Shown here in pieces: positions 32,870 through 40,441 of a stretch of 41,808 nt of DNA (position 1 is its first letter; each line of letters starts with the position of its first letter). The DNA comes from JARICQ01 sp964527205 (lineage in GTDB: Bacteria > Bacillota > Clostridia > Tissierellales > Tissierellaceae). Made by a program: the position numbers and the translations under genes. The stretch lies in assembly GCA_964527205.1 (NCBI GenBank), contig CAZGQG010000017.1, forward strand, positions 1 through 41,808. Direction: 5' to 3'. The notes below the pieces were generated by a model, which ran no database searches, was not told the DNA's origin, and saw nothing but the letters and a program-made list of their open reading frames with translations.

Positions 32870-34813
32870 ATGAAGAAATTTTATTTAACTACGCCGATTT
32901 ATTATCCATCAGACAATCTGCACATCGGACATACCTATACTACAGTGGCAGCAGATGCCCTTAAGAAATTCAAGGAGATGCAGGGCTATGATGTATACTT
33001 TGTAACTGGGGCAGATGAACACGGACAAAAAATAGCAGAAATGGCTAAAAAGAACGGACTTACTCCAAAGAAATATGTGGACAAGATAGTTGCCAGCATA
33101 AAGGAACTTTGGAAGACATTAGATATAGATTATGACAAATTTGTAAGAACCACAGATGATTATCACAAGGAAGCTGTAAAAAAGATATTTAAAGAGCTTT
33201 ACGATAAGGGTGAGATCTATAAGTCTATCTACAAGGGACATTATTGTACTCCCTGTGAAAGTTTTTGGGCTGAGTCCCAGCTTGAATCAGGCAACTGTCC
33301 AGACTGCGGAAGACCAGTTCACCTGGCAGAGGAGGAAGCTTACTTTTTCAAGCTTTCAAAATACAGAGATAGATTGTTAAAGCTATATGAAGATAATCCA
33401 GGCTTTATCCAACCAGAATCTAGAAAAAATGAAATGATAAATAATTTCCTAAAGGATGGTTTAGATGACCTTAGTGTTTCCCGTTCAAGCTTTGACTGGG
33501 GTATAGAGGTGGACTTTGATCCAGACCATGTTGTCTATGTTTGGATAGATGCACTTTCCTGCTATCTTACAGGACTAGGCTATGGAGGAGAAGATTCAAA
33601 GATGGAAAAATTCTGGCCTGCAGATGTACATCTAGTAGGTAAGGAAATAGTGAGATTCCATGCCATAATCTGGCCTGCTATTTTAATGGCCCTAGATCTA
33701 CCACTTCCAAAACAAGTATTTGGACATGGTTGGATCCTCTTTGAGGATGATAAGATGTCAAAATCCAAGGGCAATGTAATATATCCAGAGCCAATCATAG
33801 AACTATACGGGGTAGATGCCTTTAAGTACTTCCTACTAAGGGAATTCTCCTTTGGTCAGGACGGATCTTTCTCCAGGGAAAAGTTCCTGCAGAGATTAAA
33901 CTCAGACCTGGCCAATGATCTTGGAAACTTAGTCAACAGGACTATAACCATGATTCAAAAGTACAATGATGGAGTAATTCCAAAGAAGGCTGGAGAATGT
34001 GAATTTGCACCATCCCTTATAGAACTAGGACTAGGAGTAGGGGACAAGTTTGAAGCCCATATGGATAAACTAAGCTATTCAAATGCCATAGAAGAGATAT
34101 GGAAATTAATAAGAAGGACCAATAAATATATAGATGAAACAAGGCCATGGGTACTGGCTAAGGAAGATAAAAAGGATCTTTTAGATACTGTACTCTTTAA
34201 CCTAGCAGAAAGCATTAGGATCATAGCCATTCTTATCTATCCATTTATGGAAAAGACCTCCCGTGAGATAAACAGGCAAATGGGATTAGATGGAGAAGTT
34301 AAGTGGGATGATGCTAAGGAATGGGGTAAAATACCAGAGGGAACTAAGGTAGGAGAGGCAGAAGCCATATTCCCAAGACTTGAAATAGAAAAGGAATTAG
34401 AAAAATTAAACAAGGCCAATGATGATTTAATAGCAAAGAGGACCAAGGGAAGAATAGAAGAAGTAGGGGAGAAGGTGGAAAAGGTGGAAGAAATTACCAT
34501 AGATGAATTTGCCAAGTTGAAATTAAAGACTGGGGAGATTATATCCTGTGAGGATCATCCAGATGCAGATAAGTTGTATGTATTAAAATTAAAATTAGAC
34601 CAGGAAGAAAGACAGGTAGTTTCAGGTATAAAGGACTTTTATAAGCCAGAGGACCTGATAGGGAAAAAAGTAGTAGTTATTACAAATCTTAAGCCTGTAA
34701 AACTTAGGGGAGTAGAATCCCAGGGTATGGTCTTAGCTGCAGAGGACAAGGATGGAAAGCTAAGTTTGGTATCAACTCTGGAAGATATAAAATCAGGAGC
34801 AAGCATATCTTAA
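32870..34813 (+). CDS. metS: Methionyl-tRNA synthetase
   Basis: 647 residues, the long form with a C-terminal tRNA-binding domain. HIGH motif HIGH (18-21), four zinc cysteines (C126, C129, C143, C146), KMSKS (295-299), an anticodon-binding helical domain (about 365-500), and a C-terminal EMAP/Trbp-like domain (about 540-647, KLKTGEIISCEDHPDADKLYVLKL). It charges tRNA-Met in the cytoplasm. Control is by the Met T-box upstream. GGGGGG-rich AGGGGGGGTTTAAG precedes the ATG. The downstream order tatD-rnmV-ksgA is conserved. Confidence 0.97.
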   Translation: MKKFYLTTPIYYPSDNLHIGHTYTTVAADALKKFKEMQGYDVYFVTGADEHGQKIAEMAKKNGLTPKKYVDKIVASIKELWKTLDIDYDKFVRTTDDYHKEAVKKIFKELYDKGEIYKSIYKGHYCTPCESFWAESQLESGNCPDCGRPVHLAEEEAYFFKLSKYRDRLLKLYEDNPGFIQPESRKNEMINNFLKDGLDDLSVSRSSFDWGIEVDFDPDHVVYVWIDALSCYLTGLGYGGEDSKMEKFWPADVHLVGKEIVRFHAIIWPAILMALDLPLPKQVFGHGWILFEDDKMSKSKGNVIYPEPIIELYGVDAFKYFLLREFSFGQDGSFSREKFLQRLNSDLANDLGNLVNRTITMIQKYNDGVIPKKAGECEFAPSLIELGLGVGDKFEAHMDKLSYSNAIEEIWKLIRRTNKYIDETRPWVLAKEDKKDLLDTVLFNLAESIRIIAILIYPFMEKTSREINRQMGLDGEVKWDDAKEWGKIPEGTKVGEAEAIFPRLEIEKELEKLNKANDDLIAKRTKGRIEEVGEKVEKVEEITIDEFAKLKLKTGEIISCEDHPDADKLYVLKLKLDQEERQVVSGIKDFYKPEDLIGKKVVVITNLKPVKLRGVESQGMVLAAEDKDGKLSLVSTLEDIKSGASIS

Positions 34814-34861
34814 AGAAGAACTTAAAACTAGAGAAATATATAAATTAATAGGAGGCTAAAT

Positions 34862-35629
34862 ATGTTTATAGATAGTCACGCCCATCTTGATGATAGAAGA
34901 TTTAATCAGGATAGGGACAAGATGATTAAGAATTTAAAAAATGATGGTGTAGAACTGGCCATCAACGTAGGTGCGGACCTAAAGACCAGTAATATGTCTG
35001 TAGGACTAGCCAATAGATATGAAAATATATATGCAGTGGTGGGTATACATCCCCATTCTGCAACGGAACTTGATGATGCAGCCCTGGATATCCTAAGGGA
35101 TTTATCCAAGGACGACAAGGTCATGGCCATAGGAGAGATTGGACTTGATTTTCACTATGACAATTCTCCAAGAGATGTACAGAGAAGCGCCTTTAGAGCT
35201 CAGATTGAGCTTGCCAAGGAGCTAGGTCTTCCCATAGTAATACATTCAAGGGAAGCAGACCAGGAGACCTTTGATATTATAAAGGAATACAAGGATGAAG
35301 ATCTAGAAGTTCTACTTCACTGCTATTCAGGAAGTGCAGAGTTGGCAGAGGAATTTGTAAAGCTAGGCTGCTATATATCCCTGGCAGGACCAATTACCTT
35401 TAGCAATGCAAGAAAGCCAAAGCAAGTAGCAGAGGTAGTTCCTATGGACAGACTTTTAATAGAAACAGATTCTCCTTACCTTACGCCAACACCTTACAGG
35501 GGCAAGAGAAATGAGCCAAAATATGTAAGATATGTGGCAGAGGCCATAGCAGATGTAAGGGGTATAAGTGTAGAAGAAGTGGCAGAGGCTACAAAGGAAA
35601 ACACCAAGAGATTTTTCCGAATAAAGTAA
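34862..35629 (+). CDS. tatD: TatD family metal-dependent DNase
   Basis: 255 residues, usual for TatD. Metal ligands are visible in DSHAHLDD (H6, H8), GEIGLDFH (E92), VIHSREA (H128), LHCYSGS (H153) and ETDSPYLTP (D203). TatD proteins are Mg2+-dependent deoxyribonucleases (3'-5' exonuclease in E. coli) with roles in DNA repair. TAGGAGG precedes the ATG. It lies 48 bases after metS without a terminator, so probably the same transcript. Confidence 0.94.
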   Translation: MFIDSHAHLDDRRFNQDRDKMIKNLKNDGVELAINVGADLKTSNMSVGLANRYENIYAVVGIHPHSATELDDAALDILRDLSKDDKVMAIGEIGLDFHYDNSPRDVQRSAFRAQIELAKELGLPIVIHSREADQETFDIIKEYKDEDLEVLLHCYSGSAELAEEFVKLGCYISLAGPITFSNARKPKQVAEVVPMDRLLIETDSPYLTPTPYRGKRNEPKYVRYVAEAIADVRGISVEEVAEATKENTKRFFRIK

Positions 35630-35660
35630 TATGGCCTTGGCCTATTAAGGTGGTTTAGAG

Positions 35661-36209
35661 ATGATAAAGGAAGTAATAGTAGTAGAGGGAAGAGATGATA
35701 TTACTGCTGTAAAAAGAGCCTTAGATGTGGAAGTTATAGCTACAGGAGGCTTTGCCTATAGCAGAAAACACCTGGATACAATAAAAAAAATAGCAGAGAG
35801 AAATGGGGTAATAATCCTAACGGATCCGGACTATGCAGGAGAACAGATAAGGAAGGATCTATCCAAGCATATAAAGAATTGCAAGCATGCCTTCCTCCCC
35901 CAGGGCAAGGCCCTTAAGGGAGAGGATATAGGAGTAGAAAATGCAAGTCCAGAGGACATAAGAGAGGCTGTAAAAAAGGCCAGACCCATTAGTGTGGATA
36001 GGAAAGACCTATACAGCAAGGAAGAACTCCTGGTCCTTGGCCTTATAGGAGGCAAGGACTCCAGGGAGAGAAGAGAAATGATAGGAGATATATTGGGCAT
36101 TGGATATACTAACGGCAAGCAATTGCTAAATAGACTAAATAATTTTGGCATATCCAGAAAAGAATTTGAAGATGCAGTTGAAAGGATTGAAAGGAATTAT
36201 GGAAGATAA
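35661..36209 (+). CDS. rnmV: Ribonuclease M5
   Basis: 182 residues. The TOPRIM domain is clear: VVEGRDDITAVKRA (E9) and ILTDPDYAGEQIRK (D55, D57), with the family-specific FLPQGKALKGEDIGVENA after it. It performs the final maturation of 5S rRNA, with L18 as a helper in Bacillus. AAGGTGG precedes the ATG. Its end overlaps the ksgA start by 11 bases, giving translational coupling. Confidence 0.95.
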   Translation: MIKEVIVVEGRDDITAVKRALDVEVIATGGFAYSRKHLDTIKKIAERNGVIILTDPDYAGEQIRKDLSKHIKNCKHAFLPQGKALKGEDIGVENASPEDIREAVKKARPISVDRKDLYSKEELLVLGLIGGKDSRERREMIGDILGIGYTNGKQLLNRLNNFGISRKEFEDAVERIERNYGR

Positions 36210-37077
36210 AAGATTATATTCTCCATCATATGTAAAGAGGATCCTAAAGCAGCACGGCTTTAGATTTTCCAAGAGCCTGGGACAGAACTTTCTCATAGAC
36301 GGAAATATTGTTAGGAGCATAGTTGAAAAGGCAGAAGTAGGAGAGGAAGACTATGTCCTTGAAATAGGTCCAGGTATAGGAACCCTAACAGAAGAATTAG
36401 CTCTTAGGGCAAAAAAAGTTGTTGCAGTGGAAATAGACAAAAAGCTCATACCTATACTGGAACAAAGCATTGGCAAGTATGAAAATGTTGAAATAATAAA
36501 TGAGGACATATTAGAAGTAGATTTAGGAAGATTAATAGAGGAAAAATTTCAGGGAAAATCTGTAAAGGTAGTTGCCAATCTTCCATATTATGTAACTACT
36601 CCCATAGTGGCAAGATTAATAGAAGAAAACTTGAATATAGAATCCATTGTGGTCATGGTGCAAAAAGAGGTCGCGGAGAGAATGGCAGCCCCACCTGGTA
36701 GCAAGACCTATGGATCCCTATCAGTGCTTATAGACTACTTTACCAAGCCTGAGATAATCCTCAGTGTGCCTAGGACTGTATTTATGCCTCAACCTAAGAT
36801 AGCATCAGCGGTAATAAAGCTTGATCTAAAGAAGGATCTTGAGGATATAGACAGTGACAAGCTATTTAAGGTAGTCAGGGCAAGCTTTTCAAAGAGAAGA
36901 AAAACTGTACTCAATGCTCTCTCTAGCTATGGTTTTGATATAGACAAGGACAGGGTAAGGGAGTGCCTTGAAAAAGCAGGAATAGATCCTAGTGAAAGAG
37001 CTGAGAGGCTATCTACTGAGGATTTTATAAAGATAAGTAAAAGTTTACCTCCTTTAAATATAGAAAGGGAAGAGTAA
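36199..37077 (+). CDS. ksgA: 16S rRNA dimethyladenosine transferase
   Basis: 292 residues from ATG 36199, preceded by AAAGGAA; a longer frame from 36145 would start deep inside rnmV without a ribosome site. SAM motifs are SLGQNF (26-31), EIGPGIGTLT (55-64), VEID (78-81) and the catalytic NLPYYVTTP (127-135). KsgA/RsmA dimethylates A1518 and A1519 of 16S rRNA, a late small-subunit assembly step. Last gene of the metS-tatD-rnmV-ksgA run. Confidence 0.95.
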   Translation: MEDKRLYSPSYVKRILKQHGFRFSKSLGQNFLIDGNIVRSIVEKAEVGEEDYVLEIGPGIGTLTEELALRAKKVVAVEIDKKLIPILEQSIGKYENVEIINEDILEVDLGRLIEEKFQGKSVKVVANLPYYVTTPIVARLIEENLNIESIVVMVQKEVAERMAAPPGSKTYGSLSVLIDYFTKPEIILSVPRTVFMPQPKIASAVIKLDLKKDLEDIDSDKLFKVVRASFSKRRKTVLNALSSYGFDIDKDRVRECLEKAGIDPSERAERLSTEDFIKISKSLPPLNIEREE

Positions 37078-37118
37078 CTACCTTAAAATACTAGTTGATT
37101 TAAAGAGGAAGTGTTGAA

Positions 37119-37487
37119 ATGGATAAGAATAAAAGAAAAGACATAGCTTGTTCTTCCCATAGCGTTGAAGATGAGACTATGGAGAGGATAAGTGAGGAAC
37201 TACTAGGAGAAAGGGATCTAGAGCCCTTGTCGAAGATGTTTAAGGGCCTTGGAGATCTAACCAGACTAAAAATTATCTATGCCCTATCAAAGTCATCACT
37301 TTGTGTCTGCGATATATCCACCATAGTAGGCATGAGCCAGTCCGCCATTTCACATCAATTAAGGGTCCTTAGGGATTTAAAGCTAGTAAGGTTTGAAAAA
37401 CAGGGCAAGCTAGTTATATATTCCCTAGACGATGACCATGTTGTAGAATTATTTGACCAGGGCCTAGACCACGTAAAACATAAATAA
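37119..37487 (+). CDS. ArsR/SmtB-family metal-sensing repressor
   Basis: 122 residues with a winged helix around LGDLTRLKIIYALSKS and SQSAISHQLRVLRDLKLV. Two possible metal sites are visible: an alpha-3N-type set with C11 (IACSSH) and C62/C64 (LCVCDIS), as in CadC, and an alpha-5 set D105-x-H107-x10-H118-x2-H121, as in SmtB/CzrA zinc sensors. It should release DNA on binding Zn2+, Cd2+ or Pb2+. GAGGAAG precedes the ATG. No metal exporter adjoins it; its targets are unknown. It follows ksgA by 41 bases and has its own terminator. Confidence 0.88.
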   Translation: MDKNKRKDIACSSHSVEDETMERISEELLGERDLEPLSKMFKGLGDLTRLKIIYALSKSSLCVCDISTIVGMSQSAISHQLRVLRDLKLVRFEKQGKLVIYSLDDDHVVELFDQGLDHVKHK

Positions 37488-37511
37488 GACCAGGAATGGT
37501 CTTATTTTCTT
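37484..37511 (+). terminator. Terminator of ArsR-family gene
   Basis: ATAAGACCA pairs with TGGTCTTAT around GGAA, then TTTCTTTT; overlaps the stop codon. Confidence 0.8.
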
Positions 37512-37627
37512 TTAATGATTAATAAAAAGCTCAGTGGGTAGATATTAAATAGCAGATAAATTAAGAGGATAGACCATATAGCTAAGAGGCTATAGGGGAG
37601 ATTTAGAATTTTGGGGAGGTTTATTGG

Positions 37628-37870
37628 ATGGATGGGATAAAAATTTACACTAGTAACACATGTGCCTATTGTACACTGGCCAAGGAATTTTTAGATGAAA
37701 AGGGAGTACATTATACTGAAAAAAATATTCAGACAGATAAGGAAGCTAGAAAAGAACTTATGAACATGGGACACATGGGAGTACCGGTTATAATTATCGA
37801 CGGAGAAGAAGTAGTAGGCTTTGACAGAGATAAGATAGAAGTACTTTTAAGTCAATACCTAAGTAAATAA
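37628..37870 (+). CDS. Glutaredoxin-like protein (NrdH/YruB type)
   Basis: 80 residues, a minimal thioredoxin fold. Active site C12-A-Y-C15 follows the first strand (KIYTSNTCAYC), with cis-Pro in GVPVIIIDGEEVVGFD. Family members reduce disulfides or feed ribonucleotide reductase; the partner here is unknown. GGGGAGG eight bases before the ATG supports the start. It stands alone between two terminators, next to the DUF1858 and selenoprotein genes, so a local thiol-redox theme is suggested by context. Confidence 0.88.
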   Translation: MDGIKIYTSNTCAYCTLAKEFLDEKGVHYTEKNIQTDKEARKELMNMGHMGVPVIIIDGEEVVGFDRDKIEVLLSQYLSK

Positions 37871-37879
37871 AAGAGAACG

Positions 37880-37917
37880 CAAAAAAAGGATGAGATCACT
37901 CATCCTTTTCTTTATTT
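37880..37917. terminator. Bidirectional terminator
   Basis: AAAAGGATGAG (37884-37894) pairs with CTCATCCTTTT (37899-37909), with T-rich sequence right and an A-run left; ends the glutaredoxin-like gene and the convergent DUF1858 gene. Confidence 0.88.
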
Positions 37918-37928
37918 ATAGAAAAAAT

Positions 37929-38117
37929 TTATTTTTCGTTTAAAGCACTCATTAGTTTATCTAAGTCTAAACCATGAACCATTGCAGCTTCTTCTAAGCT
38001 TTCTACTTGACTAGCAGGACATCCAACACAGCCCATACCAAAGCTCATAAGAGTTTCTACAGATTCTGGCTTATTTCTGATAAGTTCTCCAATAAGCATA
38101 TCTTTAGTGATTTCCAT
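37929..38117 (-). CDS. DUF1858 domain protein
   Basis: 62 residues, the whole DUF1858 domain: ITKDMLIGELIRNKPESVETLMSFGMGC, then C30-V-G-C33-PAS and SLEEAAMVHGLDLDKLMSALN. The domain also occurs as the N-terminus of ScdA/RIC-type Fe-S repair proteins and beside hydroxylamine-reductase-like proteins; the Cys pair may bind metal or act as a thiol pair. GGAGG eight bases before the ATG. It is divergent from the selenoprotein gene, with a shared 205-base intergenic region. Confidence 0.9.
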   Translation of the reverse strand: MEITKDMLIGELIRNKPESVETLMSFGMGCVGCPASQVESLEEAAMVHGLDLDKLMSALNEK

Positions 38118-38159
38118 TGATAAAACCTCCTTCTTTAATTCTTACTAATATAGTAGCAT

Positions 38160-38174
38160 ATCTTTTAAAAAGAT
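38160..38174. repeat. 15-base palindrome upstream of DUF1858 gene
   Basis: ATCTTTT-A-AAAAGAT is perfectly symmetric and lies about 45 bases before the DUF1858 start, where a promoter would be. It may be an operator; its low complexity makes chance possible. Confidence 0.35.
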
Positions 38175-38262
38175 TCCACTAATATTTTAGGATGATTGAA
38201 AATATTTTTCCGGGGTAAATGTTATTTATATGGAAAGAGTTTAAAAATATTTGATTTTGCTA

Positions 38263-38291
38263 TTTACATATACCCTCCAAGGGTATATACT
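38263..38291 (+). promoter_or_regulatory. Selenoprotein promoter with CsoR/CstR-like operator
   Basis: TTTACA (38263-38268), 17-bp spacer, TATACT (38286-38291). The spacer holds the palindrome ATATACCC-TCCAA-GGGTATAT (38268-38288). Its form, ATACCC/GGGTAT arms between -35 and -10, resembles operators of CsoR/CstR-family repressors that sense Cu(I) or persulfide. The regulator itself is not in the window. Confidence 0.65.
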
Positions 38292-38322
38292 ATAAATAGT
38301 AAAAGATTATAGGAGGGGTAAA

Positions 38323-38619
38323 ATGCTTATTAAGATAACAGATAAGGCTAAAGAGCAATTATTAGCAGTTAAGGAAGAAAAAAAGGAAGACAAGCCACTT
38401 AGAGTTTATATAGCAGGATATGGTTGAGGTGGCCCATCATTTGGTTTAGCTCTGGACGAGCAAAAAGATGAAGACTTAGAATTAGAAGTAGATGGACTTA
38501 AGTTTGTATATGGAGAAGAATTAGAAGAGGCATTTGAATACTTTACAATAGACTATACAGATAGTGGATTTAGAAAAGGATTCACAGTAGTACCTAATAC
38601 AGGAGAATCAAGCTGCTAA
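38323..38619 (+). CDS. HesB-like selenoprotein (Sec at codon 35, TGA)
   Basis: 98 residues with an in-frame TGA at 38425-38427. AGGAGGGG precedes the ATG. Reading through gives MLIKITDKAKEQL...RVYIAGYG-U-GGPSFGLALDE, then a conserved-looking second half ending GESSC and TAA. The strict continuation of frame, codon usage and HesB/IscA-like pattern on both sides of TGA shows one gene, not two. The context GYG-U-GG matches the known HesB-like selenoprotein family, in which Sec replaces a Cys of the A-type Fe-S carrier fold. Codon 35 is followed by a SECIS-like hairpin. Role probably redox or Fe-S/sulfur related; not established. Confidence 0.93.
38449..38461 (+). promoter_or_regulatory. Candidate bacterial SECIS hairpin
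   Basis: GCTC (38449-38452) pairs with GAGC (38458-38461) around TGGAC. The apical loop starts about 26 bases after the TGA and has G at its second position, within the usual limits for a SelB-binding bSECIS. The stem is only four pairs, so it is tentative. Confidence 0.55.
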
Positions 38620-38631
38620 TAAGTATTGGCA

Positions 38632-38660
38632 AAAAGATAGGGAAACCTATCTTTTTTTTC
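38632..38660 (+). terminator. Terminator of selenoprotein gene
   Basis: AAAAGATAGG pairs with CCTATCTTTT around GAAA, followed by more T. It lies 12 bases after the TAA, confirming that the gene ends there and not at the TGA. Confidence 0.9.
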
Positions 38661-38756
38661 TTGCATTTTTTATAGATATGTTATAATAGAAAATAAGAGA
38701 AAAAAGCAGGCATTCTCATGATTTGGGATGGCCCTTGCTTAAGGGAGGGAATAATT

Positions 38757-40091
38757 GTGGAAGAAAGAGAGTTTTTACGATTAATAGAAGAAAAGAAATA
38801 CTTTCAAATAAAAAGAGAGCTATCAGAGATGAATGAGGTTGACGTTGCAGAACTTTTAGATCCTCTAGATACTCATACTACCCTGATTATCTTTAGGATG
38901 CTTCCTAAGGACATGGCGGTAGATGTATTTTCTAATTTTTCAAAGGACCAGCAATTAAACATTATAAATCTAATCACAGATGTAGAGCTTCAACAGATCT
39001 TAGATGAATTATTCTTTGATGATATGATAGATTTAATAGAAGAAATGCCAGCCAATATAGTAAATAAAATCCTGGTCGCATCAAAGGAAGAAGAAAGAAA
39101 TCAAATAAATGAATTTTTAAAGTACCCAGAAGACTCTGGTGGAAGCATAATGACCATAGAATATGTAAATCTGGAAAAGAATATGACTGTAGCCCAGGCC
39201 CTGGATCATATAAAGGATGTAGGTCTTACCAGGGAAACGGTTTACACCTGCTATGTCATAGATAAGGAAAGATTTTTAGAAGGCTTTGTATCCCTAAGAA
39301 CCCTAGTAACCTCGGAACTAGATGTAATAATAGGGGATATTATGGAGGATGTTATAAGCGTACATACCCACGACGATCAGGAAACCATAGCAGCTACCTT
39401 TAGGAGATATGGTTTTGTAGCCATACCTGTAGTGGACAATGAGGGAAGATTAACCGGAATTATAACAGTTGATGATATTATGGATGTAATAGAACAAGAA
39501 ACTACAGAAGACTTTCAGTTGATGGCAGCTATGTCCCCATCTGAAGAGGAATACCTAGGCACAAGGGCTTGGGTACTAGCCAAGCACAGACTTCCTTGGC
39601 TCTTTGTCCTTATGATTACAGCAACAGTTACAGCAAGGATTATGGGTCAATATGAAGATATCCTGGCAACAGTGGTGGTACTTTCTACCTTTATACCTAT
39701 GCTTATGGATACGGGAGGTAACTCTGGAAACCAATCCTCCACCCTTATTATTCGTGGACTGGCAACTGGTGAGATCCAGACCTCAGATTGGTTAAAGGTA
39801 ATGTGGAAGGAATTTCAAATAAGTATACTGGTTGGACTGGGGCTTTCCACTGTTAACTTTTTAAGGCTTGTACTTATAGAAAAAGTTGCCCTGGACATAT
39901 CCCTAACAGTATCCCTAACCCTTGTGGTTACAGTAGTTTCTGCAAAGATAGTGGGAGGACTCCTACCACTAATAGCTAAGAAACTAAAAATGGACCCAGC
40001 AATAATGGCAGGACCACTTATCACCACCATAGTGGATGCCCTGAGTTTATTTGTTTACTTTAGAATGGCAACAGCAATATTAGGAATATAA
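38757..40091 (+). CDS. mgtE: Magnesium transporter MgtE
   Basis: 444 residues from GTG 38757, preceded by GGGAGGG; a longer reading from ATG 38718 adds 13 residues unlike the family. Order: N-terminal helical domain (about 1-120), paired CBS domains (about 125-255; SIMTIEYVNLEKNMTVAQAL and VAIPVVDNEGRLTGIITVDDIMDV), a plug helix, and five membrane segments with the pore motif PMLMDTGGNSGNQSS and the GPLITTIVDALSLFVYF end. Mg2+ binding to the N/CBS domains closes the channel in homologues. A CCCTT/AAGGG mini-hairpin overlaps the ribosome site. No Mg riboswitch is seen in the short leader. Confidence 0.95.
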   Translation: MEEREFLRLIEEKKYFQIKRELSEMNEVDVAELLDPLDTHTTLIIFRMLPKDMAVDVFSNFSKDQQLNIINLITDVELQQILDELFFDDMIDLIEEMPANIVNKILVASKEEERNQINEFLKYPEDSGGSIMTIEYVNLEKNMTVAQALDHIKDVGLTRETVYTCYVIDKERFLEGFVSLRTLVTSELDVIIGDIMEDVISVHTHDDQETIAATFRRYGFVAIPVVDNEGRLTGIITVDDIMDVIEQETTEDFQLMAAMSPSEEEYLGTRAWVLAKHRLPWLFVLMITATVTARIMGQYEDILATVVVLSTFIPMLMDTGGNSGNQSSTLIIRGLATGEIQTSDWLKVMWKEFQISILVGLGLSTVNFLRLVLIEKVALDISLTVSLTLVVTVVSAKIVGGLLPLIAKKLKMDPAIMAGPLITTIVDALSLFVYFRMATAILGI

Positions 40092-40128
40092 TCATAAAGG
40101 AAAGCCTAAGGCTTTCCTCTTTTTGTCC
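40074..40128 (+). repeat. 55-base contig-end duplicate, left copy
   Basis: These 55 bases (end of mgtE plus terminator) are identical to 40229-40283 on the other side of the N run. Most likely two contigs that overlap by one assembly k-mer were joined by a gap instead of being merged. Confidence 0.95.
40098..40126 (+). terminator. Terminator of mgtE
   Basis: AGGAAAGCC (40098-40106) pairs with GGCTTTCCT (40110-40118), followed by CTTTTTG. The same hairpin is repeated at 40253-40281 after the gap as part of the duplicated 55 bases. Confidence 0.9.
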
Positions 40129-40228
40129 NNNNNNNNNNNNNNNNNNNNNNNNNNNNNNNNNNNNNNNNNNNNNNNNNNNNNNNNNNNNNNNNNNNNNNNN
40201 NNNNNNNNNNNNNNNNNNNNNNNNNNNN
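40129..40228. other. Scaffold gap (100 N), probably spurious
   Basis: Exactly 100 N between identical 55-base flanks. The true sequence is probably continuous. Confidence 0.97.
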
Positions 40229-40283
40229 GCAATATTAGGAATATAATCATAAAGGAAAGCCTAAGGCTTTCCTCTTTTTGTCC
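40229..40283 (+). repeat. 55-base contig-end duplicate, right copy
   Basis: Identical to 40074-40128; repeats the last codons of mgtE and its terminator. Not a second gene. Confidence 0.95.
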
Positions 40284-40330
40284 ATAAATTTATTGTTACA
40301 ATATTTTAACATAATTTTTTAGACAAATAA

Positions 40331-40359
40331 TTGACAAGAGCTTTATTTAGTAGTATAAT
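40331..40359 (+). promoter_or_regulatory. veg promoter P1
   Basis: Perfect consensus: TTGACA (40331-40336), 17-bp spacer, TATAAT (40354-40359). Confidence 0.92.
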
Positions 40360-40369
40360 ATGCAATTGC

Positions 40370-40398
40370 TTGACAAAGAGAGGAATCCGTGATATGAT
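40370..40398 (+). promoter_or_regulatory. veg promoter P2
   Basis: TTGACA (40370-40375), 17-bp spacer, TATGAT (40393-40398). Tandem to P1, 39 bases apart; together they predict very strong transcription, as known for Bacillus veg. Confidence 0.9.
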
Positions 40399-40441
40399 GT
40401 ATAAGTAAAGTTTATTTACCCTTCTAAGGAAGGAGCATATA

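Noticed and set aside
38428..38619. Treating the sequence after TGA 38425 as a separate gene or the locus as a pseudogene
   Set aside because: No ribosome site or start after the TGA, the frame is intact on both sides, and the context matches a known selenoprotein family.
38641..38757. Mg2+ riboswitch (M-box) before mgtE
   Set aside because: Only about 100 bases after a terminator and no M-box-like structure; just a short CCCTT/AAGGG hairpin at the ribosome site.
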